Source of the DNA: Aquanectria penicillioides
Lineage: Eukaryota > Ascomycota > Sordariomycetes > Hypocreales > Nectriaceae
Assembly (NCBI GenBank): GCA_003415625.1
Contig: PYIU01000005.1
Coordinates: 873,001 to 937,000, forward strand
DNA length: 64,000 nt
Direction: 5' to 3'
Shown here: positions 22,519 to 34,348 of the stretch, one piece after another
How positions within the stretch are numbered: position 1 is the first letter of the stretch
Layout of the letters: the number at the start of each line of letters is the position of its first letter
The notes under the pieces: model-generated
Told to the model about the DNA's origin: nothing
What the model saw: only the letters and a program-made list of their open reading frames with translations
Database searches by the model: none
Translations under genes and position numbers: made by a program

Positions 22519-24032
22519 CTATAGAGATGCATGTCCCTGTGTTCGATTCGCCAATCCCACAGCCTTCTGTGCCGCCTCTCCAAATCCAGCCTCAACATGA
22601 AGTCCGAGATCAGCTTTTTTCAGCTATCACATTGTTAGCTTTGATTCATTGCGCTTGGATTTGCACATACTAGCAGTAGGCCTGCCTCAGAGTTTGTTCC
22701 TTGGAGTCGAACCACAACTGGAACACGAATGGGCCCTAACTCATCTGCAGCCGCGATTATAGACTCCGCAATCATGTCGCACTTCGTAAGTCCTATGAGA
22801 AGGTCAGGTACCGCAATGCACTCTCTTCAGAAAGATAGCTTCTTACCTCCATATACGTTAACAAGAATCGCGGACACCTGTTCGTCTCTTATGACAAGAT
22901 CAAATGCCCGTAGCATAGTGTCTTTAGTCGCTTTGCCACCCCCATCCAGGAAGTTGGCGCTTTTTCCACCGTAGAAACTGATAGCATCGTTGGTAGCCAT
23001 GGCTAACCCGGCTCCATTGACAACTGTCCCAATGTTCCCATCCATCTTGACATACACAAGACCATGTTTCTCAGCTTCAACCTCTTCACTGACTTCCTGA
23101 TCATAGTTTCGTAATGCAAATATTTCGGGCTGCCTTCCTTGTGCTGCATCATCGAAGGTGAATCTAGAGTTTAGGCAGATCAACTTTCCATCGGCGGATC
23201 GTTGAACCAACTCGCTGATCTCAATATTTGTTGCCTCTTTCTCTACGAATACTTTCCATAGCCCCTTTAGCATTGAGTCAAAATTCGAAATCTCATAATC
23301 CGGCAGTCCTAGTTGTGCAGATATCTGTTGGACGAGGGCCAAAGTGATCCCTTCCGTGTATTGAACGGGGAATTTCCACGCGCGTGTGCCTTCTACTATC
23401 GGTTCAGTGTTTTCAGAGATGCTATTCTTTCTCAGTATGATAGTGGGGCAGTATTTCTCCCTGTCAATAGTCAAAGATAGTTGCCAGCTATTCTGAAACT
23501 CCACAGATTCTTGGACATATACTTTCCCTCCAAGATTGGAGGACTGAGTGTTATTGTTGAATATTCTTGATGAGATTTTTCTTCCTTCTTCAAGGCTCTT
23601 GATACGCTCTTGTAAATGGAAGACGCCGGCATCTCGGTTCTGCTTTACACTTGGAAGAAGCTGTGGTATGATGTAACATTCCCCACCTACCAGAGTGAGA
23701 TGATTAGTGAGGAAAGGATGTCTTCAGAGGGTTTTTATACCCAGGTTTTTGATTGTATCCACGCATTCTGGTGCCGTTTCTACTACCCTCCCTCGCGGGA
23801 CTGATATTCCGGCCTAAACGAATCCCAATTAAATGATGTCCAGGATAATGGGCGTTGGTTTTCCACCACACCTCTCGAAGCAAATTTTGAGATTGGTAAG
23901 AAAGAAGATGGAGATATCTTTTGCCTCCTAAAGGCACCTGGGGTGGGTTGTCAGATACAGCTAACGAACTGCTAGGGACAAACGTGCAGGATGTATGTTG
24001 TTAAGCCGCACGAGCGACAATCTACGAGACAT
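22519..24032 (-). CDS. divergent succinate-CoA ligase beta-subunit paralogue (6 exons, 414 aa)
   Basis: Homologue of the mitochondrial succinyl-CoA synthetase beta chain. Exons on the minus strand: 24032-23984, 23927-23872, 23813-23741, 23686-22847, 22792-22671, 22623-22519. The start [20 protein letters not shown] looks like a mitochondrial presequence, and [20 protein letters not shown] matches the family N-terminus. The C-terminal CoA-ligase domain is well kept ([53 protein letters not shown]). The ATP-grasp half is not: the Lys and Gly-rich loop is replaced by [12 protein letters not shown] (65-76), GGMDIE by KNSISE (146-151), the metal Asn of ENPL by Ser217, and the metal Asp by Asn232. 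Frames and splice sites are intact, so this is a changed protein rather than an obvious pseudogene. Exon 1 is the least certain part. Confidence 0.85.
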
Positions 24033-24467
24033 GATGCTTAAATGCCAGGAGGTAGGTTGGGTAACGATCAGATAGTTACGTCGCATCAAAACTAGAAGAC
24101 TTAGCCGCTTTGACGTATCCTTGGAGTTTTCAAGTCATGAAAGGGGTTGAGTGATTAGGCGAAGGTAAGCACCTACATGAGGGGTGGGATCAAAGGCGGG
24201 GTTGATCGGCAGCGGGTACCTCCGACCTAACCGACAGAGTTCTTATGTCACTAGACATGACGGGCATCGACAAGAGCAAAAAGGGGCCATGGTCAGAAAA
24301 CTAAAAATCATGGATTTTGAAAACTCTAGAAATCGCCAAATTAGATATCAGATTTTTTTTTTATATTTAAATTTGTCTACTAGCCCTGTATACATTGCGG
24401 GACTTGAAGCCCATGAGCCACATTCAACTTCTAGGCAGACATGCGCGGCAAAAGATAAGAGGTATAT
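24033..24467. other. spacer between CoA-ligase alpha and beta genes
   Basis: 435 bp between two genes on the same strand, alpha upstream. It contains a T-rich run near 24354 and no supported gene. It must contain the beta promoter unless the pair is co-transcribed. Confidence 0.5.
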
Positions 24468-25710
24468 TCAAATCCCTAAAAGGGATTTCATAGTACTGCC
24501 CATTATCCCTGGATGAGGTACAACTACTGCCCCGGCGTCCTCTAGTGCCTTTGCTTTAAATGCGGCGGAGACGTCGCGAGGTGATAAGACAGCACCCGCA
24601 TGGCCCATGATTCTACCTTCAGGCGCTGTTTGGCCAGCCACCATCGCAACTATCGGTTTGGCATTGGGAGATTTTCGATATTCCTTGATAAATTGGGCAG
24701 CTTGGAGCTCGTCTTCTCCACCGATTTCTCCGATAACAATTATCCCTTTTGTTTCGTCGTGGTTGATGAAGAGTTCCAGTCCATCAGCCAGAGTAGTGCC
24801 TGCATGTGCGGTCAACACCTCCTATTCTTTTACGGACTTCAATACGTACCAGCTAATGGATCTCCTCCCATACCAACAACTATACTCTGGCCTAGGCCTG
24901 CTGTTGTTGTGGATCCCACTGCCTCGTAGCTAAGAGTCCCAGATTTTGAGACGATCCCCACGCAGCCTCTTGAATACTGCTTGTAGGGCATGAAACCAAT
25001 CCGGCATTGTTCAGGAGCAATGATCCCGGGACAGTTTGGTCCAACCAATCGGGTCTTTGACTGAGACCTCAGCACTTCTTGTACACGCAGCATGTCATGC
25101 ACCGGGATGTGCTCTGCTACTGACACGACAAGTGGGACCTCCGCCTCGATCGCCTCGATAATGGCTTTGGCTGCGTATTGGGCAGGAACGAACAAGCAGC
25201 TCGCATGAGGCTTGGCTTGAACCATTGCCTGTAGACGAACATGGTGAGAAACGCATGATCCCTGATTAAACGCGCCTACATGTTCTTACCTCACGAACGG
25301 TGTTGAACACAGGTAAGCCGAGATGCATCTGTCCGCCTTTCCCCGGAGACACACCACCCACTACATCAGTACCATACTCTATAGTCTCCTTTGCATTAAC
25401 TGTAGCCTATGAATTCGAACGTGAGTATAGTGAACGTAATTCCAAGTTGGAGGTAAACATACTGCCTTCCCTGTAAAGCCTAGGTCGTGGATAGCACTGG
25501 TCAGTATCGTTGGGAGCTACAGCCTCAGAGCGAACAAAACACACCCTGATATATCACACGTGTTGTATTGGTAATGTTCAAGTTTGATAGAGTCTTATCG
25601 TACGGTCCTCGTTTCGGAGCCGAGGTCGAGAATCCCCGTGCGGCTGCAGGAGGCCTGGAACCGAGTTGCAGTCGGGGTGGATTGAAGCCGCGGAAACACT
25701 TTGAAGTCAT
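24468..25710 (-). CDS. succinate-CoA ligase alpha subunit, mitochondrial type (5 exons, 336 aa)
   Basis: Alpha chain of succinyl-CoA synthetase, which binds CoA and carries the phosphohistidine used in succinyl-CoA / succinate interconversion in the TCA cycle. Exons on the minus strand: 25710-25545, 25479-25463, 25406-25290, 25228-24850, 24799-24468. Exon 2 is a 17-nt microexon encoding most of the GFTGKA CoA-binding motif. The N-terminus MTSKCFRGF...[11 protein letters not shown] is a plausible mitochondrial presequence. [19 protein letters not shown] and the active-site GHAGA are present, so the subunit looks catalytically competent. Length fits the family (about 330). It is next to a divergent beta gene in the same direction, unusual for fungi, where these subunits are normally unlinked. 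Confidence 0.93.
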
Positions 25711-27567
25711 GATGGAACTGCGTTTTGGCAGAATATGTCAATAACAGGACAAAATAATCGTTATAATACAGTCGTAATACAGTAGTATCAATATTAACGT
25801 CCGCATTAAGCGCAAAGTCCCAGGAATATGCTGACGGTGACAGCAAAGTCTACGGCATGTCGGTTATCCCACTGCACTACCCCGCAATGCCATCCCCAGG
25901 GAGGGCTGGCATGGTGGGGCCTAAGCCTGTCGATATCGAAAGATCTGGCCTATCACCGTCACATTCCCGAAACCCCCGATGTCCGAATGCACACCCAACT
26001 TCGGATATCTACTACCCGTGGACAACAGCCTTGTTGAATCCCGCTGGCATCAGTGTCTTATATGTAATGCTTGACGAAAATATCACTCAGGCTAGCTTCC
26101 GCGAGACAACGGGCCATGCAGGTCTTAGTTTGAGTCGTAACCTCGGATCCCGTGAATTGGCCTCCGCCGCCAGCGCGAGATTGACTTGGTGGGGGGCTTT
26201 CGGCGACTCCCGCCGGGCCAAGCTGGTCCGTGATGGCAGACTTGAGATGATTCTCCATAATGTCACTCGCCTGGCGTAATTGCCTCCGGTCTGGTCTCGT
26301 GGCCAAGCTGTGGCCGGGGTGGCTCTCTTTTTCTTTCTTTTCGTTTGCATGTCGGGTAATCCTTGCCAGAGCTGAGCTCGCCGTGCTGAAAATTGCTCTG
26401 GCCATAGCCCCAGAACCCACTATGCATAAATCCATAATTACAGAAAATGCTTGCCACTGCGTGATTGCAATTTGAGAGACGTTGAAAAATTTCTCGTTGG
26501 CTTTGAATCTTGGCTGCAACTGCTAGTTTGTTTTGCGTGTGTATCAGCTCCCGCCAATTGTGTAGCAGCTGGTATCACGCCTTGCAATTGGCCTTGGCTG
26601 TTGAGATTGCTAGGTTCTCACTATGCCACACAATGGAATATTGCAATACACGTGCATACGGGAAATTGAGAGGCGCGCCCCGTAGCTGACGAGTACAGTC
26701 CTTGAAAAATCAAGGAAAAAGCATGGACGAGGCAATTCCTAACCGCCAGCCTGCTGCCTCAGCTTGCCGCCTAGCTGTCACAAACGCACGCGGAGTCGTC
26801 ACGAGTAATGAGATATGCTGGGGCGCCTCTGCACAGTGGATCGCCCAGATCTGTAGATTTGTTTCTTGCCGGTGTTGATTATTGGTTGAAGCTTGATGAA
26901 GTAGTAGTCTCGGCAAAGGTGGGTTTTTGTTCCATACTTAGCTGCCGCTGCTCCCGCTGCATCTATCCTTGCCACACATCGCCATGTCCGCTCGATGGCC
27001 CTGTCCCTGCGACTTGGCGTGGGGCTGCGCAGACCTGCGTCCGACGAGGTGAATGCGGGATTCGGATGGCGGGGAATCGGAACCGACCGCTAATCAAATC
27101 GGCCGATGTCGTGCATACGTGTCAGGCAAAGTGCTTTTGGCGCCTTGTTGCATCACCTTGGGGTGTGAGTTGCAGAGTGACCTTCGCCGATGGCCTCGCT
27201 GACTTCTATAGCCGCTGTGCTTTTTCTCCTGTGGGGCACACATGACAACTCATCACTGAAGGGGGTTGGAGCAATTGGGTTCTCCTGCTTCTGCGTCTCG
27301 CTCAGGGATCAGGGAAGTCGAAACTATGTTGTTGCGTGAAGCCATTCGGGATGTTTAGGATCTTGTCGGCAAGCCCCTAACGCTCCTAGATTCTCGGTGA
27401 GGCTATACGGTCCCAGATTTTTCTATATAAGACTTCATCTTGGGCCCCTTTGGTCTCGAAAATTCATCATCATCAACTCACGCATCCTCATCACTCAATC
27501 ACCACTTCTCAATCTTCTCAAGGACCTCAGTCTTCTTTAGACCAACCACCACCCCCCAACAATCAAG
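25711..27567. other. gene-poor stretch upstream of the 86-aa gene
   Basis: 1.86 kb with overlapping open frames on both strands (for example 25857-26279 and 26058-26519) but no domain, splice support or start context worth calling. The last 150 bp contain a TATA box and a long CT/CA-rich leader that belong to the next gene. Confidence 0.45.
27424..27431 (+). promoter_or_regulatory. TATA box of the 86-aa gene
   Basis: TATATAAG lies 137 bp before the ATG. It is followed by a long pyrimidine- and CA-rich leader (27463-27567), as seen before strongly expressed genes in filamentous fungi. Confidence 0.6.
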
Positions 27568-27995
27568 ATGTCTGCCCCCAGCGCGTAAGACTCCCATTCC
27601 ATCTTCTGGAGCCCCTTGATCTTGCAGTATCTTGCCTGCTATGAACAATTGATCCTGAAGAATCTTAATCAATATCATCTAACTTTCAAATAGTCTCGCC
27701 AAGAACCCCTACACCTCTGACTCCGACTCCGAGCGTGGCCACAAGAGCCAGTTCGTTGTCCCCCTGCCCACTGCCACTGGCCTCTCCGCCCCCGCTGGTA
27801 AGCGTCACCTTTTTATGAATAAACCAAATTAATTATCTCTAACATTTCTTTCCAGGCCAGCTCCTCAAGGGTGCCACCGATGACAAGGGTAAGCCCACTG
27901 CTGCCGCTCTCCTTGTCGGCATTAAGCTCGACCTTGAGGCTGAGGTCCACTTGACTGCTCGAGTCAAGGGTGACATCTGCGTTGGTCTTTACTAG
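27568..27995 (+). CDS. small conserved-type hypothetical protein, probably highly expressed (3 exons, 86 aa)
   Basis: Function unknown. Exons: 27568-27584, 27694-27797, 27856-27995, giving MSAPSALAKNPYTSDSDSER at the start and ARVKGDICVGLY at the end. The first exon is only 17 nt. The middle has an acidic Ser/Asp run (TSDSDSERGHKS) and the C-terminus a short predicted beta pattern (LLVGIKLDLEAEVHLTARVKG). There is no signal peptide or membrane segment. Codons are strongly C-ending (GTC, CCC, CTC, AAG, GGC), unlike neighbouring genes, and the promoter has a TATA box and pyrimidine-rich leader. Together these suggest abundant expression. I recall similar small proteins in other Pezizomycotina but cannot name a function. 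Confidence 0.75.
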
Positions 27996-30098
27996 GCGCC
28001 TTCTCAACTTAGTCCTTGACGAGAAGGAGACGGTTGATCTCTGAACGTGGGAATTGATGACAACAACCCTGCTGATGCATCTGAGGATGACGAGCATCTC
28101 AAGCAATGGGATCCTCTTCGGGCGACCATAGGGTCTGGGATATGGTTTATGGCTTCCATTTGTTTTCGATGAATACTCTAAAATCTTCAATATAACGGAT
28201 ACAAAACATCCAATCATTCGCAAAAAAGTTTCCGCATCACCATTGATAAGATAAGATGTGCCATCGTTCTTGATAAGTGATGGAGTGTAGATTTAATGAC
28301 CACCAAGACATTCGAATACGTGATCAACCTTGAACCCATTGTCACCACCTGCATTAAAGGCCTGGGCTAATATCCAACGTCATACGGAACCTTGGTTCCC
28401 TTCTTAATTCCATTTTAAGGTAACTGGGTCCGATTGTGGTGATAAATCATGTTTTGATACGAGATTATCTTTTAAAAAAGAATCGTTTGCCCTCTTACAA
28501 CTCTTAGTACCGGGAATCTAGTTGTCACTAATAAGCGCCTATGGCCTAGAAATTCCAGCACATATGTTCCCTCACTTTAAGGTTCCCTTGATCAGACAGC
28601 ATTCCTCAATGCATCATTCTCAAAATACTCTAGTGTGTCTATTTCGCTCAGTAATAAACCAGCACCAAAACCTCTCCTCCAGTGCATTTCCTGGAAACAT
28701 TCTAGAAATTCTACTGTGGATATTTCTGTGTAGGGTAGGACAGTGTACCCACATCACGTTGCATCCCAAGGCCTCCCCCATGGTTCCTGTCGACATTTGT
28801 TGTTCATGTAGCTTTGGGGTGGTGAATGGATCTTGATTTATGACAAGGGTCTCAAACGGTCCGTCCAATATCTTGCATGACCGGGGTATGCCGATCCTAT
28901 CACATGGACCTACGTGGCGTCAGTCGCCTGAGTATGGTACAGAATATCTCGACTGGGTTCCCATGTTATCAGATCCAGGTACTCAGGTGCCACTGGCTCC
29001 GCTCAGCCTCGAGATCAGACGACCACGGCTCCCAACCGGGCATTTTAGGATCAGACAAAACGAGCCAATCCTAATGGCTGGGCGCGTCGCCAAACCTTAA
29101 AACCACGTAAGTATTCGACCAACCTGTTTGAGCTTTGCATGAGTATCCGTAAGCCCCAGGACAACACAGCGTGCTCAAGCCCACGTTGCATCCATTGAAC
29201 CGAGGGCTAATTCAATTGTAATGATTTTTCAATTGATATGTCTGATTCATTCTAGGACCATATCAAGCAATCCGTGTCTTGCTTTTGTCTCACATGGGTG
29301 CGATACCAGTTGGTGCGCTTCCCAGCCCTGGGCCCAAAATCGATCGTGCAGCATCTCCTATCTAGCATTCAGCCCCTCATCGGACCATTTGGGCGAATTG
29401 ACGTTTGGTTTTGAATCACGCCACCAATAAATATTGTTCTATCAACCAGGATGGGGTAGCCCCCTGAGACCTTGTGAATAGATCTCTGCATTAGCTCTCA
29501 CCGAGACTTGACATCGGCAAGCAGCCGAAAGCGGAAGTTACCGGATGAACTTGGATATATCATCAACTTTTATTCCTCTAAATGTGGCAGCTTAGCGATA
29601 GGAGGAGAGGTTCAAGTGCTACACCCGTCAAAATTGGGAAACGCCGCAGCCGCCTGAAAATAGAGTTGCATCGAAAGCTCTGATCAGCCGATGGCCTGCA
29701 GCTATGCCCAGGTCAAGGGACGTATCTGCAAGAGTATGAGTATGCGCAGGTGATAAATATTCTCGAGGCGAGCTACCCGATGGGATGTTATTCGGCCAAA
29801 AGGTCCTCTTGGCCTTAGTATGAGTCGATAATGAGCCATGGACTTTCTGCTCGATGTGTTGGCGAGAAAGAGTTGCACATCGGTATCAGCAACCCTGTGA
29901 CGGCGCATTTGTAACCCAGCTCGTTCCATCTAGCGAAGGAGGAGTGGAGGCCGTTGGTGTTTAATCACAGCGCTTACGGTTTATGGCCGTAAATGATTGC
30001 GCGCTCAACCCTTGCCAACATGATTGTGATATTACACGAATGAAGCGACCTAGGACTATGACTCGTCTCCCATATTGGTTTTGGAGCTGATTGAGTAA
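27996..30098. other. gene-poor stretch leading to the transposon island
   Basis: 2.1 kb of normal base composition. Open frames at 28522-28836, 28840-29100 and 29702-29929 have no recognisable motifs and overlap frames on the other strand. The 4 bp GTAA at 30095-30098 is the left target-site duplication of the retroelement. Confidence 0.45.
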
Positions 30099-30481
30099 TG
30101 AGTTGGGGTCTAGGGTAATGTGGATCAATCTGTCATCAGGTTGGTCAGGAAGATAAAAGGGACCTCAGAGATATAGGAAATGAATAGGCAGTTTTCTCCA
30201 ACCAATTTTTATTTTTGAAATTCTAAATTCCTTGCATTTAGACTCTATTAAAGTCCCAATGCAGTCCTTTATGATACTACTTTATTTATAACTTTTTGCC
30301 CTATTTTCTTTCTTTCTTTTCTTTAAGGGACACTCTAAAGCATTTAATTAAATGCTTTAATACTCTTTTAAATTGTTTATAGCTACTTAAGAAGGCTATT
30401 TAGTCTTTAACTAAACCTACTTACCCTATACCCTTTTAGGTAGGGTATATATTTTAGCTAGTATTCCTATCCACTAATATA
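30099..30481 (+). repeat. left LTR of the outer element
   Basis: 383 bp, same length as the right LTR, with differences that are all C/T or G/A transitions. The first ~150 bp keep C and G where the right LTR has T and A; the last ~180 bp are the reverse. Confidence 0.93.
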
Positions 30482-32410
30482 TTTAGAGGTTATAGTAGGG
30501 AAAAGCTTTTAAGTTATTTAAAAAGACACTAAAGTATTTAATTAAACTCTTTAGTAATACTTTTAAGCTATTATTAAGAACCTAAAGAAGTAATAGATAA
30601 TTAATTGTAAAGATCTAAGAATTTCTAAATACTAAAAAATCTATTATTTCTATAAAAATAAAGGGTATTAAAATTAAAAATAATACTAAAAGTAAATAAA
30701 GATATTAATATAAGTTTATATTTTAAAAAAGAAAACCTATTATTATAATTAAGGTAAATATATAGAAAAATTTAATAACTTAATATAGTGCTAATATATT
30801 AGCATAAAGGTATATAAAGTAAAATAATAGTATAAATAATATATAAGTATTTAATTAAATACTTTTAAATATTAAAGTATACTTAAGACTGCTAAAAGCT
30901 TAATTTATAGATTAAAAAAGGAAAAAAAAGAGAAAAAAAAAGATTATTTAACCCTTAATTAATTATAGAGAATAGAAAATTTTTATTATTTTTGCTAATC
31001 TTTAGACTTTAGCTAAAAGGTATATATATATATTTATTATTATTTTAATTGGCTATTTTATCTATTATTATTAACTTTAAAAAGCTAATTTAAATTTATT
31101 AAGATAAAGCCTTATTAAATATAATATTACTATTTCTTTTCTTTACTTTTTCTTAATTATTTTAATATATATTTTAATTTATTTTATTATTTTATTCTTT
31201 TATTATATATATATATTATTTTATTATAACTTATAACCTTAAGAGTTAGGCAGCTAATATATATTCCTTTATATATATATACTAAAATATTTATTATAGG
31301 AATTTTAATAACTATAATTTACTAATACCTTTAGATAAAAAAATAAAAAAAATATTTAATTAAATATAATTAAACCCTTTAAGCCCTATTAAAAGCAAAA
31401 AGGGTTAATATAATTAATAATCTTTAATTATCCTTTTTAAGTTAATTAATACTATTAATATTAATATTCCTAAAGAGAATAAATTAAATATATTAGCTAA
31501 AATAATAAAAGCAACTATTACCTTTATTTAATTGCTTAATATAATTTTTAATAAAAAGAATATTATATATTTCCTTAAATTATATAATAGATTTATAACT
31601 AGCTAAAGAGTTATAAATAGTATAAAGGGCAAAGCTCTTATATACTATATAACCTTTAAAGTGTCTTAAGATATTATAAACTTATTAAAAGGCAATAATT
31701 AAACTACTATAAAGCAAAACCTTTTAAAAACCTTTAAGTACTAAAATTTAAATTAATTAAATCTACCTAAAAATAAGCTCTAGTAAATAAATATAACTTT
31801 AATTCAATCTATAGAGTATAAAGTTATCCTTTAGTAGCTTATAAAGTATGCCTAACTTAATAAAAGAGTAGATTTTATTGGCTAAAAGGCTTTTATAGTA
31901 TAGGCTTAAGCTATTTATAATATTATATTAAAAAATATTATTATTAATATTTACTAATAGAAAGGGAAATACTTAAATACCTTAAGAATAATAAGGTATA
32001 AAGAAATAATTAGGCTAATTAAGAACTTCCTTAATGCTAAAAAAGGAATTTAAATCTTTTAAATAAAAAGAAAGGATAATAATTTTAGATATTTTAAGAA
32101 AACTAAAAAACCTTTTGCTTATTAAAATTAGCTTTAGTATTAAAAGCCTAAATTCCCTAACCCTATCTAAAGCTTAAAAGGGAAGTTAAGTCTTCTTACT
32201 AAAGAAATAAAAAAGCTATAAATTAATATAGCTTAAAATATTATAAATAAATTATAGGAATTAAAAAGGATTATATACTAAAAGATTAATTAATTAAAAA
32301 TAAAATCATTATTATTAATTAAAAATAACCTTAATTAAGTAAAAGAATCTAATTATATATATCCCTATTATAACTTCTATATTAATATAAATTATAATAG
32401 AGATTTAAAG

Positions 32411-32452
32411 TGCTTCTATTATATAAAAGTAAGGCATTTTCTAAACTATTGC
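32411..32452 (+). pseudogene. degenerate gag CCHC zinc knuckle
   Basis: The frame reads CFYYIKVRHFLNYC, a CX2CX4HX4C knuckle with the second Cys changed to Tyr (TGT/TGC to TAT, a G-to-A change). It marks the gag end and + orientation of the outer element. Confidence 0.75.
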
Positions 32453-34124
32453 CTACTTTTTATAGAAAATAAAAGAAAGGGGTTTATAGACTATAATAGC
32501 AATACTAGCTTTATTTAAATAGAGCAATAGAAACTCTTACTACCCTTAAAACTAATATATAAGCTTACTATTAAAGGAAAAGTAAGAAAAATAGTTATTT
32601 TATAGATCCTAAAATTCCCTACCTTTAAGATTTATAGCCAAGCTAAAGTTATAATAGCAAATAAGCTAAATGCATAAAAATAGTAAATTGCTAAGGAAAA
32701 GAAGTATTTAATTAAAGACTTTTTTAGGCATATTAATTAACTAAAGTATAGCTCCTTAATGCTTAATAGAAATTCCCTTAAGGAGACTTAAGAACCTAAA
32801 GTTAATTGTATTTTTATTAATAATTAAGCTATAAAATTAATTAATAACCCTTTTATTACTAATATTATATTAAAAACTAATATTATAAAATGCATAAAAG
32901 TAAAATTAAAAAAGAAATTAATTAATTAAAAAGAGAAAAAGAGAATTTAGTCTTTTATTTAGATTATAAATAAAGAACTTATTAAAAATAGGGAGATTGC
33001 TAATATTATCTTTAAAGAAAAGGATTAAAATGCTTTTAATTAAATGCTTAAGGTTATTTAAATAAAAAGATAAGTTTATAAAAAGATAGTAAAATTAAAA
33101 GTCTAAATAATTATTAAGGATTTAATTACTTTTAACCCTTCTTTAAATAATAATATTTTAAAAATAGTTTTTAATTATATAAAGAGAATAAAAGAAATTA
33201 AATAGATAAAACCTAAACTTTTACTAAAAAGAAATAGATTTAATAAGCTGCTAATTTAATTATAATTAATAATCTAAAAGTAACATTTTTAAAGGAGTAC
33301 TTTAACTATATTGCTAAATAGTATAGTATTAATAGTATATTAATTAAAGAGGAATTTAAACCTTATTATATACTATTGCCTAAAGAATACTTTATTAAGG
33401 ATTAGGGAAGTATTAATAAAGTTAATATTAGCTATATAATAATTAAAGAAAGAAAAGTTATATTTAATTAAATATATTTAATAGTCTATATAAATATTTT
33501 AAATTAATAGCATTAAAGAACTTTAGCCTAATGCTAAAAACTACTAAAAATTTAAGTAAAGTTAAGTAACTTTAATAGAATAATTTAAAAAGCTTTAGTG
33601 AATTTTAGATTAAAAGAAAATATTATTTTTAATAAAATAATATAAAAATATAAGCTAAAAATAAAGCCTATAGAAGCTTTTACTATATTTTACTTTAATA
33701 ATTAAATTTAAATATATAAAGAAGTAAATATTAAGCTATTTCTTAAAAATATTTAAATAGTATAAAGATTCTATATTGCTTTAAGAGAATATATTTTTAT
33801 TCCTTTTATTTTAAGAATACTCTTTATTAAGGCTACTAAAGTTATATTTAATTATATATTTCTAAAAGGAGAAATGCTTTTATAATATTAACTTAACTTA
33901 ATTAAGATTATTATGCCTACTGCTAGAAATATTAAATAGAATGCCTTAAGGAATATAAAGACTACTTAAGGCAACTAAAGATAAATTCCTAAAGTTCTTT
34001 TAGACTAATAGAATTATAGAGTCTAAAAGAAAATAATAATAAGCAATTAATTAAATAGTTAAATAAAGCATTAATAAAAGTAGTAATTTAATTAATAATT
34101 AAGAATTAATTAAAGGTTAATTAT

Positions 34125-34348
34125 TATTAAACTAAACTAGTTGTATAATTATATATATTCTTATTTTTTTCTTGTCCTTTTTAGCCTTACTTTATCGCTT
34201 AGGCTCTAAAAGAGGGGTTAGGTTGCACTAGACCTAATAGAGCTATATTATATTTATATAACCTTCATCCAATCATTTTAAGCTTTATTTCTATAATCTA
34301 AAGTACATTCTGGTGTTTCCCTATATATAGAATACCTTAGGTTTAATA
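34125..34348 (-). repeat. left LTR of the nested element
   Basis: 224 bp, paired with 40643-40866 at equal length and no apparent gap. Differences are transitions. Confidence 0.92.

Noticed and set aside
26058..26519. 153-codon minus-strand frame
   Set aside because: Low-information composition, overlapped by plus-strand frames, no domain or splice pattern.
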